The notes beneath the pieces are model-generated. The model was given only the letters and a program-made list of their open reading frames with translations. It was not told where the DNA came from and ran no database searches. Made by a program: the position numbers and the translations under genes. Shown piece after piece: positions 39,205-47,324 of a DNA stretch of 51,067 bases (within the stretch, counting starts at the first letter, position 1; the number at the start of each line of letters is the position of its first letter). The DNA comes from Streptomyces sp. AV19 (GTDB lineage: Bacteria > Actinomycetota > Actinomycetes > Streptomycetales > Streptomycetaceae), in assembly GCF_015999245.1 (NCBI RefSeq), contig NZ_JAEAMR010000015.1, positions 34,146 to 85,212 of the forward strand, in the 5' to 3' direction.

Positions 39205-39708
39205 CTACGCCCGATCACACGTCAGATCCGGCTGCTTCTTCCCGCCTCCCGACAGCGTCACCTTCACGTCCCTCCACGACACACTCCCCGGCACCTCGTT
39301 GTGCGCCGCCGTGCACACCAGCTGCATCCGCGCCGGGTGCGTCAACCGGGCGACGTCCATCGGCAGTTGGATCGACACCCGGCCCCGCTCAGTCGTCACC
39401 GAGAGGCCCTTCTTCATCCCGGAGTTGATCGGGACCTCGCTGAACAGGCCCCGGGCGCGCTCCGCGTCGTTGGGGCCCTCGAGCAGCAGCAGGACCGCGC
39501 GATCCGCGCCCACCGGCCCGTCCGCCGGCCGTGACGAGAGCATCACGGCACCGCTGACGACGGCGAAGTAGAGCCGGGCCCCCCACCCGGGCGCCCCCGG
39601 CTTCTTGACGCCGGTCGCCGGCTGGCCGAACTCGATGACCTCCGTCCGCTCGATGCCGCAGCCGGTCAGCAGACCCAGCAGCAACGTGCAGGCGAGTACG
39701 CGCCGCAT
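39205..39708 (-). CDS. Lipoprotein encoded with the two-component system
   Basis: This 167-residue lipoprotein has a signal peptide, 'MRRVLACTLLLGLLTGCG', with a lipobox Cys at residue 17. The mature part ('RLYFAVVSGAVMLSSRPADG', 'DRAVLLLLEGPNDAERARGL', 'VSIQLPMDVARLTHPARMQL') has no motif I recognise. The ATG at 39708 follows AGGAGG at about seven bases and lies directly after the histidine-kinase stop, so it is the third gene of the operon. Such a lipoprotein could modulate the sensor kinase at the outer membrane face, as CseA is thought to do in Streptomyces; that is an analogy only. Confidence 0.75.
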   Translation of the reverse strand: MRRVLACTLLLGLLTGCGIERTEVIEFGQPATGVKKPGAPGWGARLYFAVVSGAVMLSSRPADGPVGADRAVLLLLEGPNDAERARGLFSEVPINSGMKKGLSVTTERGRVSIQLPMDVARLTHPARMQLVCTAAHNEVPGSVSWRDVKVTLSGGGKKQPDLTCDRA

Positions 39709-39710
39709 CC

Positions 39711-41177
39711 TCACTCCTCCTCGCCCCCCGCGCACAGCGGCAGTTCCACCGTGAAGACGGCCCCGCCCCCGGGGCCGTTGGCCGCCCGCACGGTGCCGTG
39801 GTGCAGCCGTACGTTCTCCAGGGTGATCGCCAGCCCGAGGCCGCTCCCCTCGGAGCGCGCCCGGGCCGCGTCGGCCTTGTAGAAGCGGTCGAAGACGTGC
39901 GGCAGGACCTCGGGGTCGATGCCGGGACCGCGGTCCGCGACCTCGATGAGCAGGCGCTCCTCGTCCGCGCGCAGCGACACCCGCACCGGCTCCCCGCCGT
40001 GCCGCAGCGCGTTGCCGACGAGGTTGGCGACCACGACGTCGATGCGCCGGGTGTCGAGCCGGGCGCGCACGCCCTCCGCCAGGTCGGCGGCGACCCGGTC
40101 CTGCCAGTTGCGGGCCTGGAGCGTCTTGCGGACGGTCTCGGCGACGTCGACCTCGTCCAGGTGCAGCGCCGCGGCGCCCGCGTCGAAGCGGGAGATCTCC
40201 ATCAGGTCCTCGACCATGCGGGCGAGCTTGCCGGTCTCCTCGCTGATGAGGCGCACGGCGTAGGCCGTGTCCGGGTCGAGGGTCGCGGCGTCCTCGTCGA
40301 GGACGTCGACGACGGCGGTCATCGCGGCGAGCGGGGTGCGCAGCTCGTGCGAGACGTCGGCGGCGAAGCGCCGCGAGTTGGCCTCCATGCGCCGCAGTTC
40401 GGCGACGTTCTCCTCCAGGGCCGCGGCCATGCCGTTGAACGTCCGGGAGAGGTCGGCGAGTTCGTCGCCGCCGGTGACCTTGAGCCGGGTGTCGAGGGCG
40501 CCGTCGGTGATCTGCTGGGCGCCGCGGCGCAGTTCGCGCACGGGCCGCAGCACGCTGCGGGCGGCGAACAGGGCGGGGACGACGGCGAGTCCGACGGACA
40601 GCAGTGCCCCGCTCTGCGCGGCGTTGACCAGGGCCTGGACGTTGGCCTCGTCCTCGCGCAGCGGGACGCGGGCGTAGACCTCCAGCCCGGAGGGGTCGCG
40701 GCCGTCGCCCTGGTAGGTGACGGGCAGGCCGATGACGAGCCAGGGCCGGCCGCCGGACTCGACGCGCTGGACCGCCGGGATCCCGTCCCTGACCTTGTCC
40801 TGCAATCCGGCGCCGATGACGTCCTCGCCGTCGGCCGGCAGCCCCGGGATCATCGGGCCGTTCTTGTAACGGGTGTTGATGATCCAGCGCTGGGCGGCCT
40901 CGCCGGCCACGTTGAGGCCCTTGGAGAGCTTGACCAGGGCCGCCTCCTTCGGAGGCATCGCCAGTCCGGTGACCTGCGAGTTCACCTGGCCGCGCAGGGC
41001 ATTGACGGCCGTGTCCTGGGTCCGCTGGAGGATCGCGGTGCGGGCCTCGCGGAAGGTGAGCGCCGCGGTGGCCAGCGCGCTGAGCGCGGCGACGAAGAGG
41101 AAGGCGACGACGAGGCGGGCGCGCAGGCCGCGGGCCAGGCTGCGCACGCCTCCCTTGCCCCTGCCCGGACGTCTCAC
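39711..41177 (-). CDS. Two-component sensor histidine kinase
   Basis: This 488-residue membrane kinase has TM1 near residues 24-45 ('VVAFLFVAALSALATAAL'), an extracytoplasmic sensor region of about 150 residues, TM2 ('ALLSVGLAVVPALFAARSVL') and a HAMP domain. The H-box is 'FAADVSHELRTPLAAM', the N-box 'VVANLVGNALRHGG', and the G-boxes are 'DRGPGIDPE' and 'GSGLGLAI'. GTG 41177 overlaps the response-regulator stop by four bases (GTGA); GTG 41147 is an alternative. The architecture resembles the AfsQ2/CseC class. The signal is unknown. The lipoprotein gene follows immediately. Confidence 0.9.
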   Translation of the reverse strand: MRRPGRGKGGVRSLARGLRARLVVAFLFVAALSALATAALTFREARTAILQRTQDTAVNALRGQVNSQVTGLAMPPKEAALVKLSKGLNVAGEAAQRWIINTRYKNGPMIPGLPADGEDVIGAGLQDKVRDGIPAVQRVESGGRPWLVIGLPVTYQGDGRDPSGLEVYARVPLREDEANVQALVNAAQSGALLSVGLAVVPALFAARSVLRPVRELRRGAQQITDGALDTRLKVTGGDELADLSRTFNGMAAALEENVAELRRMEANSRRFAADVSHELRTPLAAMTAVVDVLDEDAATLDPDTAYAVRLISEETGKLARMVEDLMEISRFDAGAAALHLDEVDVAETVRKTLQARNWQDRVAADLAEGVRARLDTRRIDVVVANLVGNALRHGGEPVRVSLRADEERLLIEVADRGPGIDPEVLPHVFDRFYKADAARARSEGSGLGLAITLENVRLHHGTVRAANGPGGGAVFTVELPLCAGGEEE

Positions 41178-41875
41178 AGCGGTCCGAACCGGTAGCCGAA
41201 GCCGCGCACCGTCTGGATGTAGCGGGGCGAGCGGGTGGAGTCCTCGACCTTGGTGCGCAGCCGCATCACGCAGGCGTCCACGAGCCGGGCGTCGCCGTGG
41301 TAGCTGTGCTCCCAGACGTGTTCCAGGAGCTGCTGGCGGCTGAAGACCCGGCCGGGGGTGGCGGACAGGTAGAGCAGCAGCTTCATCTCGGAGGGTGCGA
41401 GGGCGAGGTCCTGGCCGTGCTTGGAGACCAGCAGGCCGGCGCGGTCGATGACCAGGTCGCCGTACGCCTCGGCGGGGGCGGGCCGCTCGGGGTCGGGGCC
41501 GCCGCCGTCGGGGAGGGCGGCGCGGCGCAGGACGGCGCGGATGCGGGCCTCCAGGACCTCGCCGCGGGCGGGCTTGACGATGTAGTCGTCGGCGCCGGCC
41601 TCCAGGCCGAGGACGACGTCGATGTCGTCGCCGCGGGCGGTGAGCATGATGATCGGCAGTTGCTGGGTGGCGCGGATGCGGCGGCAGACCTCGAAGCCGC
41701 TGATGTCGGGCAGCATCAGGTCGAGCAGGACGAGGTCGGGCCGGAAGGCGTGGAGCGCGGCGAGCCCGGCCTCGCCGGTCGCCGCGGCCTCGACCTCGTG
41801 ACCGCGGCGGCGCAGGGTGAGGGTGACCCCTTCCCTGACGGCCCGGTCGTCCTCGATCAGAAGCACGCGTGACAT
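41174..41875 (-). CDS. OmpR-family response regulator
   Basis: This 233-residue regulator has an N-terminal receiver domain ('VLLIEDDRAVREG', phosphoacceptor Asp in 'LVLLDLMLPDISG', Lys in 'YIVKPARG') and a C-terminal winged helix ('LALAPSEMKLLLYLSATPGR', 'DARLVDACVMRLRTKVE', 'YIQTVRGFGYRF'). 'TARGDDIDVVLGLEAGADDY' is shared with AfsQ1- and CseB-type regulators. It is the first gene of the regulator-kinase-lipoprotein operon. The ATG at 41875 has no good ribosome binding site; TACTGT lies four bases upstream, so a near-leaderless start is possible. Confidence 0.92.
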   Translation of the reverse strand: MSRVLLIEDDRAVREGVTLTLRRRGHEVEAAATGEAGLAALHAFRPDLVLLDLMLPDISGFEVCRRIRATQQLPIIMLTARGDDIDVVLGLEAGADDYIVKPARGEVLEARIRAVLRRAALPDGGGPDPERPAPAEAYGDLVIDRAGLLVSKHGQDLALAPSEMKLLLYLSATPGRVFSRQQLLEHVWEHSYHGDARLVDACVMRLRTKVEDSTRSPRYIQTVRGFGYRFGPL

Positions 41876-42045
41876 ACGGACAGTATCGGTCGGGTAAGCA
41901 CACGAACATGTCGCGAGCGGTCCCCGCCCGGGAACTGTCACCGATTGCTCATATTCCCCTCCCGCCCCGGCGCGGCGGGACGGGCCCCGATAATGGCCGT
42001 GGTTGTCCGTACCCCATCAAGTACCGCACGACCCGGAGGTCGCCC

Positions 42046-43686
42046 GTGAGCACGCACGAGGTCTTCAACCAGGCCCCGCCCCTGACCGGCTTCACCACCG
42101 CCGACGACCCGGCCCTGCTGGAGGCCCTCCGCAGGGACGGCGGCGGCTGGGGCGAGGAGGCGGTCCGCGCCCTCGGGGCCCGGGCGGGCTCGGAGGAGGT
42201 GCGGGAGTGGGCGCGCCAGGCCGAGGCGTACCCGCCGGTGCTGCGCACCCACGACCGCTACGGCCACCGCGTCGACGAGGTCGACTTCCACCCGGCCTGG
42301 CACCACCTGATGACCGCCGCCGTGGAGAGCGGCCAGCACGCCGCGCCCTGGATCCAGGCGCGGTCCGGCGCCCACCTGGTGCGGGCGGCCAAGTTCTACG
42401 TCTGGGCCCAGGCCGAGCCCGGCCACGGCTGTCCCGTCTCGATGACCAACGCCGCCGTCCCCGCCCTGCGCGCCGAGCCGGACCTGGCCGCGATCCACGA
42501 GCCGCTGCTCGCCTCCCCGGTCTACGACCCCGGACTCCGGCCGCCGCTGGGCAAGCGCGGGCTGATCGCGGGCATGTCGATGACCGAGAAGCAGGGCGGC
42601 TCGGACGTCCGCGCCAACACCACCACGGCCGTCCCGGCCGGCGACCACTACGTGATCACCGGGCACAAGTGGTTCACCTCGGCGCCGATGAGCGACGTCT
42701 TCCTGGTCCTGGCGCAGACCGAGGAGGGCCCGACCTGCTTCCTGATGCCGCGCGTCCTGCCCGACGGCACCCGCAACGCGATGCGCCTCATGCGTCTCAA
42801 GGACAAGCTGGGCAACCGCTCCAACGCCTCGGCGGAGATCGAGTACGAGCGGGCCGCGGCCTGGCGGGTGGGCGAGCCGGGGCGCGGGGTGCGCACCATC
42901 GTCGAGATGGTCAACATGACGCGGCTCGACTGCGTGATCGGCGCCGCCGCGGGGATGCGGGCCGGTCTGCGGCAGGCGCTGCACCACACCGCGTACCGCC
43001 GGGCGTTCGGCGCCGAGCTGATCGACCAGCCGCTGATGCGCAACGTCCTCGCCGACCTGGCCGTCGAGTCGGAGGCCGCGACCGTCCTGGCGATGCGGCT
43101 GGCGGCCGCGCTGGACCGGTCGGAGGCGGGGGACGCCGCGGAGGGGGCACTGCGCCGGCTCGCGCTGGCGGCCGGGAAGTACTGGGTGTGCAAGCGGGGC
43201 AGCGCGCACGCGGCGGAGGCGCTGGAGTGCCTGGGCGGCAACGGGTACGTGGAGGAATCGGGCATGCCGCGGATCTACCGGGAGGCTCCGCTGCTGTCCA
43301 TCTGGGAGGGCTCGGGCAACGTCGCGGCCCTGGACGTGCTGCGGGCGCTGCGGCGGGAACCGGCCGCGCTGGACGCCTTCGAGGCCGAGGTCGCGCTGGC
43401 GGCCGGGGCGGACGCCCGGCTGGACGCGGCGGCCGCCGGGCTGCGGGAGCTGCTGGGCTCGCTCGGCGACCCCGGGCGGGACCAGCTGGTGGCCCGCCGG
43501 CTGGCCGAGCGGATCGCCCTCGTCCTGCAGGGCGCCCTGCTCGTACGGCACGCGCCTCCGGCGGTGGCCGACGCGTTCTGCGCGTCGCGGCTGGGCGGGG
43601 ACTGGGGGCAGGCGTTCGGCACCCTGCCCGCGGGCGCGGACCTGGGGGCGGTCCTGGAGCGGGCCACGACGAAGGACGAGCGGTAG
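42046..43686 (+). CDS. AidB-like acyl-CoA dehydrogenase
   Basis: This 546-residue flavoprotein belongs to the acyl-CoA dehydrogenase superfamily, AidB branch. Landmarks are 'MSMTEKQGGSDVRANTT', 'YVITGHKWFTSAPMSDVFLV', 'RLKDKLGNRSNASAEIEYE' and 'ECLGGNGYVEESGMPRIYRE'. E. coli AidB binds DNA and is induced by alkylation damage; actinobacterial members are often annotated as isovaleryl-CoA-dehydrogenase-like or DNA-alkylation-response proteins. Whether this one works on DNA protection or fatty acyl substrates is not decided by sequence. The GTG at 42046 follows GGAGG at seven bases. It is divergent from the two-component operon. Confidence 0.88.
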   Translation: MSTHEVFNQAPPLTGFTTADDPALLEALRRDGGGWGEEAVRALGARAGSEEVREWARQAEAYPPVLRTHDRYGHRVDEVDFHPAWHHLMTAAVESGQHAAPWIQARSGAHLVRAAKFYVWAQAEPGHGCPVSMTNAAVPALRAEPDLAAIHEPLLASPVYDPGLRPPLGKRGLIAGMSMTEKQGGSDVRANTTTAVPAGDHYVITGHKWFTSAPMSDVFLVLAQTEEGPTCFLMPRVLPDGTRNAMRLMRLKDKLGNRSNASAEIEYERAAAWRVGEPGRGVRTIVEMVNMTRLDCVIGAAAGMRAGLRQALHHTAYRRAFGAELIDQPLMRNVLADLAVESEAATVLAMRLAAALDRSEAGDAAEGALRRLALAAGKYWVCKRGSAHAAEALECLGGNGYVEESGMPRIYREAPLLSIWEGSGNVAALDVLRALRREPAALDAFEAEVALAAGADARLDAAAAGLRELLGSLGDPGRDQLVARRLAERIALVLQGALLVRHAPPAVADAFCASRLGGDWGQAFGTLPAGADLGAVLERATTKDER

Positions 43687-43812
43687 GACCGGTCGTCCGC
43701 CGCGCGACGACCGTCACACCATCGGGGGGTTTTCCGCCGCCGACCGGGTGAACGGGCGGCCGGGGACGCAGGATCACGACGCACCCCGCCGCCCGTGCCC
43801 CCGGAGACGCCC

Positions 43813-44595
43813 ATGTCCGACTGGCTGGTCCTGGTCCTCACGATCGCCGTCGCGACCGCCGTCGTGCTGTCCATCGCCCTGCTCAAGGAGCGCGGCCGCG
43901 AGACGGACCGGGACCGGTCGGGGATCCCCGACGTGATCGAGTACATGACGATGATGATCGGCGTGGTCTACGCGATCGTGCTGGGCCTGGCCATCGCCGG
44001 CGTCTGGGAGGCGCGCAACACCGCGCAGGCCACCGCCCAGGCCGAGGCGCAGGCGCTGCACGAAGTGACCGAGCGGGTCCAGGTGTTCGCGCCGCCCGTG
44101 CGCGACCGCGTCCGGCAGGACGTCGCCGCCTACGTGCGCCACGTGGTGCGCGAGGAGTGGCCCGGCATGCTCGACACCGGGGAGCTCACCGGCCGGGGCG
44201 CGGCGCTGCTGGACCGGGTGCGCACCGACGTCACCGCGTACGTGCCGCGCGACGACCACGAGAGCCAGTCGTACCAGCCCGTGCTGGAGCAGGTCGGCGC
44301 CGCGGACGCGGCCCGCAACGCACGGGCGCGCACCGCCGGGGCCACCATGCCGGGGGTGGTGTGGTTCGGGCTGATCGGCGGGGCGCTGGTGGCGGTGGGG
44401 CTGATCTTCACCCTCCAGATCCGGCGCACCTCACGGGAGTTGATGCTCGCCGGGGTCTACACCGCGCTGATCTCCTTCCTCCTCTTCCTCATCTGGGACT
44501 TCAACTCGCCCTTCGGCCACGACCCTTCGGAGACGACGGACGCGTTCACCGATCTGTTCGCCATGCGACGGGCAGGTGATCCGTTCGCCATGTGA
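43813..44595 (+). CDS. DUF4239 membrane protein
   Basis: This 260-residue protein has two N-terminal helices ('WLVLVLTIAVATAVVLSIAL', 'MTMMIGVVYAIVLGLAIAGV'), a large cytosolic or extracytosolic helical domain with 'ATAQAEAQALHEVTERVQVF', and two C-terminal helices ('VVWFGLIGGALVAVGLIFTL', 'LMLAGVYTALISFLLFLIWD'). This matches DUF4239, a bestrophin-like family. 'NSPFGHDPSETTDAF' is a typical end. The last residues, 'LFAMRRAGDPFAM', derive from a 27-bp tandem duplication. The ATG at 43813 has GGAGA upstream. It overlaps the convergent P450 gene by 50 bp. Confidence 0.82.
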   Translation: MSDWLVLVLTIAVATAVVLSIALLKERGRETDRDRSGIPDVIEYMTMMIGVVYAIVLGLAIAGVWEARNTAQATAQAEAQALHEVTERVQVFAPPVRDRVRQDVAAYVRHVVREEWPGMLDTGELTGRGAALLDRVRTDVTAYVPRDDHESQSYQPVLEQVGAADAARNARARTAGATMPGVVWFGLIGGALVAVGLIFTLQIRRTSRELMLAGVYTALISFLLFLIWDFNSPFGHDPSETTDAFTDLFAMRRAGDPFAM

Positions 44596-45871
44596 CGGGC
44601 AGGTGCGTGAGGCCGTTCTGGAAGTTGGAGGTGAGCCGGACGGGCTCGCCGGCGCGTTCGAGGCCGGGCAGCAGGTCGAGGACGGCCCGCAGCAGGGCCC
44701 GCAGCTGGACGCGCGCGAGGTGGGCGCCCAGGCAGAAGTGCGGGCCGAAGCCGAAGCTGACGTGGTCGTTGGGGCTGCGGGTGATGTCGAAGCGGTCGGG
44801 GTCGGGGAAGACCCGCTCGTCGCGGTTGGCGGAGGCGTGGTGGACGACGACCTTCTCGCCGGCCCGTATCCGTACACCCGCGAGCTCGGTGTCGCGGGTG
44901 GCGGTGCGCCGGAAGTGCAGCACGGGCGGCCAGTACCGCAGCGCCTCCTCGACCGCGCCGGCGGTGAGTCCGGGGCGCTCGCGCAGCAGGGCCAGCTGGT
45001 CGGGGTGGTCGAGGAGGGTCAGCAGCGCGCCGGGGATGCCGTTGCGCAAGGTCTCGTTCCCGGCCACGGCGAAGAGGAAGAACATCGTCTCGAACTCGTC
45101 GCCGGACAGGCCCGCCTGCCGCATCCGGCACATGACGCTGCCTTCGCGCGGCCGCCGGGCGAGCCCGTGCGCGTAGGCGAACATGTCGGGCAGCGCGGCC
45201 CGGGAGCGGGGGTTGAGCGGGGCGCCGTCGGGCCGGGCGAGCGGTCCGGGGCGCAGGGCGTGCGCGGCGCGGCCGAGCGGGCTGAGCGCCGAAGGATCGA
45301 CGGCGTCGGCGGTCGCGCGCTCGGGGTCCTGGTAGCCGATGACGCGGTCCGCCCAGTCCGCGAGCAGGGCCCGGTCCTCCTCGGGGACGCCCATGAGGTG
45401 GGCGAGGGTGCGTACGGGCAGGTCGGCGGCGAGGGGTACGAAGTCGGCGGCGCCGCGCGGGGCGACGGCGCCGACCAGGGCGCGCGCCCGCGCCTCGATG
45501 ACGTCCTCCAGCTCCCGCACCGCGCGCGGGGTGAACGCGGCGGCGACGATGCGGCGCAGCCGCGCGTGGGCGGGCGGGTCCTGGTTGAGCATCATGGCCC
45601 GGGCGAAGTCCAGCTCCTGCGGGCTGTCGGGGTCGCGCAGCTGGGTCGCGCCCAGGTGGGAGGAGAAGACCTCGGGGGTGCGCAGCACGTGTTTGACGTC
45701 GGCGTGCCGGAAGACGGCCCAGTAGCCGGGGCCGCCCGGCCAGTCGCCGACGGGCTGTTCGGGCACGCGGCATACCGGGGCGCGTTCGCGCAGCTCCCGG
45801 TAGAGGTCGTAGGGGACGCCCCGGGCGTGGGCCGCGGGGTCGAAGACGGCGGTCACCTGGAGTGCGCTCAC
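44546..45871 (-). CDS. Cytochrome P450
   Basis: This 441-residue bacterial class I P450 has I-helix 'VAGNETLRN' (AGNET where AG-x-D/E-T is usual), ExxR 'EEALRYWPP' and heme loop 'FGFGPHFCLGAHLAR' with the axial Cys. Early landmarks are 'FRHADVKHVLRTPEVFSSHL' and 'MMLNQDPPAHARLRRIV'. Electron partners are not encoded nearby and the substrate is unknown. Its C-terminus repeats a nine-residue unit ('LPVTWRTDH', 'LPVAWRTD') through a 27-bp tandem duplication; most P450s end once after such a strand. GTG 45871 is supported by TACGGT seven bases upstream, fitting a leaderless start. It is divergent from egtA. Confidence 0.9.
   Translation of the reverse strand: MSALQVTAVFDPAAHARGVPYDLYRELRERAPVCRVPEQPVGDWPGGPGYWAVFRHADVKHVLRTPEVFSSHLGATQLRDPDSPQELDFARAMMLNQDPPAHARLRRIVAAAFTPRAVRELEDVIEARARALVGAVAPRGAADFVPLAADLPVRTLAHLMGVPEEDRALLADWADRVIGYQDPERATADAVDPSALSPLGRAAHALRPGPLARPDGAPLNPRSRAALPDMFAYAHGLARRPREGSVMCRMRQAGLSGDEFETMFFLFAVAGNETLRNGIPGALLTLLDHPDQLALLRERPGLTAGAVEEALRYWPPVLHFRRTATRDTELAGVRIRAGEKVVVHHASANRDERVFPDPDRFDITRSPNDHVSFGFGPHFCLGAHLARVQLRALLRAVLDLLPGLERAGEPVRLTSNFQNGLTHLPVTWRTDHLPVAWRTDR
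44556..44606. repeat. 27-bp tandem duplication in the overlap of two convergent genes
   Basis: GTTCGCCATGYGACGGGCAG begins at 44556 and again at 44583. The 27-bp period keeps both reading frames, lengthening the P450 tail by nine residues and altering the end of the DUF4239 protein. Confidence 0.85.
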
Positions 45872-45878
45872 CCTTGCG

Positions 45879-45884
45879 ACCGTA
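45879..45884 (-). promoter_or_regulatory. -10 element TACGGT of a predicted leaderless P450 promoter
   Basis: On the minus strand TACGGT is followed by CGCAAGG and the GTG at 45871. This fits TANNNT with a seven-base gap. Confidence 0.35.
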
Positions 45885-45904
45885 CGCCGCGGCCGGCCGG
45901 GCGC

Positions 45905-45942
45905 GTCAAGGCCGCCAGGGACCCGTCAAGGCCCGGTCAAGG
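45905..45942. promoter_or_regulatory. Direct heptamer repeats upstream of egtA
   Basis: GTCAAGG occurs at 45905, 45925 and 45936, with the variant GCCAGGG at 45914. The last three are spaced 11 bp apart (one helical turn). This resembles the direct-repeat sites of Streptomyces SARP-type activators. It lies between the P450 and egtA starts. Confidence 0.3.
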
Positions 45943-46028
45943 GCCCCGGCGCCGGGGGCCGGGGCGAGTGCCGCCGTCCGATTGAGGGTACAGGGCAAAA
46001 GGGGCTGACCGACAGGAGGGCACCCGCA

Positions 46029-47324
46029 GTGACCGACGAGAGCAAAGCCTATGGTGAGGGCTCGACCCGGGCGGTCAGCGTGGACGAGGCGGAGGCCCTG
46101 GTGCGGGGCATCTGCTTCAAGACCGGACCGCCCCGGCTCCTGGGGGTCGAACTGGAGTGGCTCGTCCACGACCTGGCCGATCCCACCCGGCCCGTGGAGC
46201 CGTCCCGGCTGGCCGCGGCCGCCGACCGCCTGCACAAACTTCCGCTGCGATCGCTGCTCACCGTCGAACCCGGCGGTCAGATCGAGTTCAGCTCGCGGCC
46301 CGCCGGCTCCCTCACCGCCTGCGTGGAGGAGGTGGCCGCCGATCTCGCCCTCGCCCGCGACGGGCTGCGGGACCTCGGGCTCTTCCTCTCCGGCTACGGC
46401 AAGGAGCCGTGGACCCACCCCGATCGCATCATCGTCACCCGCCGGTACGACGCGATGGAGGTCTTCTACGACTCCTGGAACGAGGCCGGGCGCACGATCA
46501 TGTGCCGCACGGCGTCCGTCCAGGTTTGTCTCGACGCCGGGCACGAGGAGCCCGGTCCGCTCGGCTTCGGCCGCCGCTGGCGGCTGGCACACCTGCTGGG
46601 CGCGGTGCTCAACGCCGCGTTCGCCAACTCCCCGCTGCACAGGGGCCGTCCGACCGGCTGGCGCTCCACGCGCCAGGCCACGTACGCGCGCATGGACCCC
46701 GGCCGCACGCTCGCCCCCGCCGAGGACATGGAGCCGCGCGCGGCGTGGACGCGGTACGCGCTGGACGCGGAGGTGATGTTCGTCCGCAACCAGGACGGCC
46801 CGTGGGAGCCGCGGCGCGGGCTGGCGCTGCGCGAGTGGCTGCGCACGGGCGAGCCGCGGCCGGTCACGGCGGGTGACGTGCTCTACCACCTGACCACGCT
46901 GTTCCCGCCGATCCGGCCGCGCGGCCACCTGGAGCTGCGCATGATCGACGCGCAGCCCGGGGAGGACGGCTGGCTGGTGCCGCTGGCGGTGACGGTGGCC
47001 CTGTTCGACGATCCTTCGGCGGCCGAGACCGCGTACCGCACGGTCAAGGCCCTGGCGGACACGGCGGCCGGGGAGCCGACCCCGCGCAATCCGCTGTGGC
47101 ACAGGGCGGCACGGTACGGGCTGTCGGATCCCGAGCTGCACGCCGCGGCCGTGGCCTGCTTCGCGGCGGCCCGGGAGGCGCTGCCCCGGCTCGGGGCCTC
47201 GGCGCGGATCCTGTCGGCGGTGGACGAGTTCACCGCGCGGTACGTGGCGCGGGGCCGCTGCCCCGCCGACGACCTGCTGGACCTGGTCGCGGACCGGCGG
47301 GCGGTCACGGAGGTCCGCTCGTGA
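46029..47324 (+). CDS. egtA: Ergothioneine biosynthesis glutamate-cysteine ligase EgtA
   Basis: This 431-residue GCS2-type ligase joins glutamate and cysteine to make gamma-glutamylcysteine, the sulfur donor for ergothioneine. Family features are 'LGVELEWLVHD', 'LLTVEPGGQIEFSSRP', 'WEPRRGLALREWL' and 'PRGHLELRMIDAQP'. The GTG at 46029 has GGAGGG ten bases upstream. It is the first gene of the cluster egtA-egtB-egtC-egtD; the stop overlaps the egtB start by four bases (GTGA), so expression is coupled. Confidence 0.93.
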   Translation: MTDESKAYGEGSTRAVSVDEAEALVRGICFKTGPPRLLGVELEWLVHDLADPTRPVEPSRLAAAADRLHKLPLRSLLTVEPGGQIEFSSRPAGSLTACVEEVAADLALARDGLRDLGLFLSGYGKEPWTHPDRIIVTRRYDAMEVFYDSWNEAGRTIMCRTASVQVCLDAGHEEPGPLGFGRRWRLAHLLGAVLNAAFANSPLHRGRPTGWRSTRQATYARMDPGRTLAPAEDMEPRAAWTRYALDAEVMFVRNQDGPWEPRRGLALREWLRTGEPRPVTAGDVLYHLTTLFPPIRPRGHLELRMIDAQPGEDGWLVPLAVTVALFDDPSAAETAYRTVKALADTAAGEPTPRNPLWHRAARYGLSDPELHAAAVACFAAAREALPRLGASARILSAVDEFTARYVARGRCPADDLLDLVADRRAVTEVRS

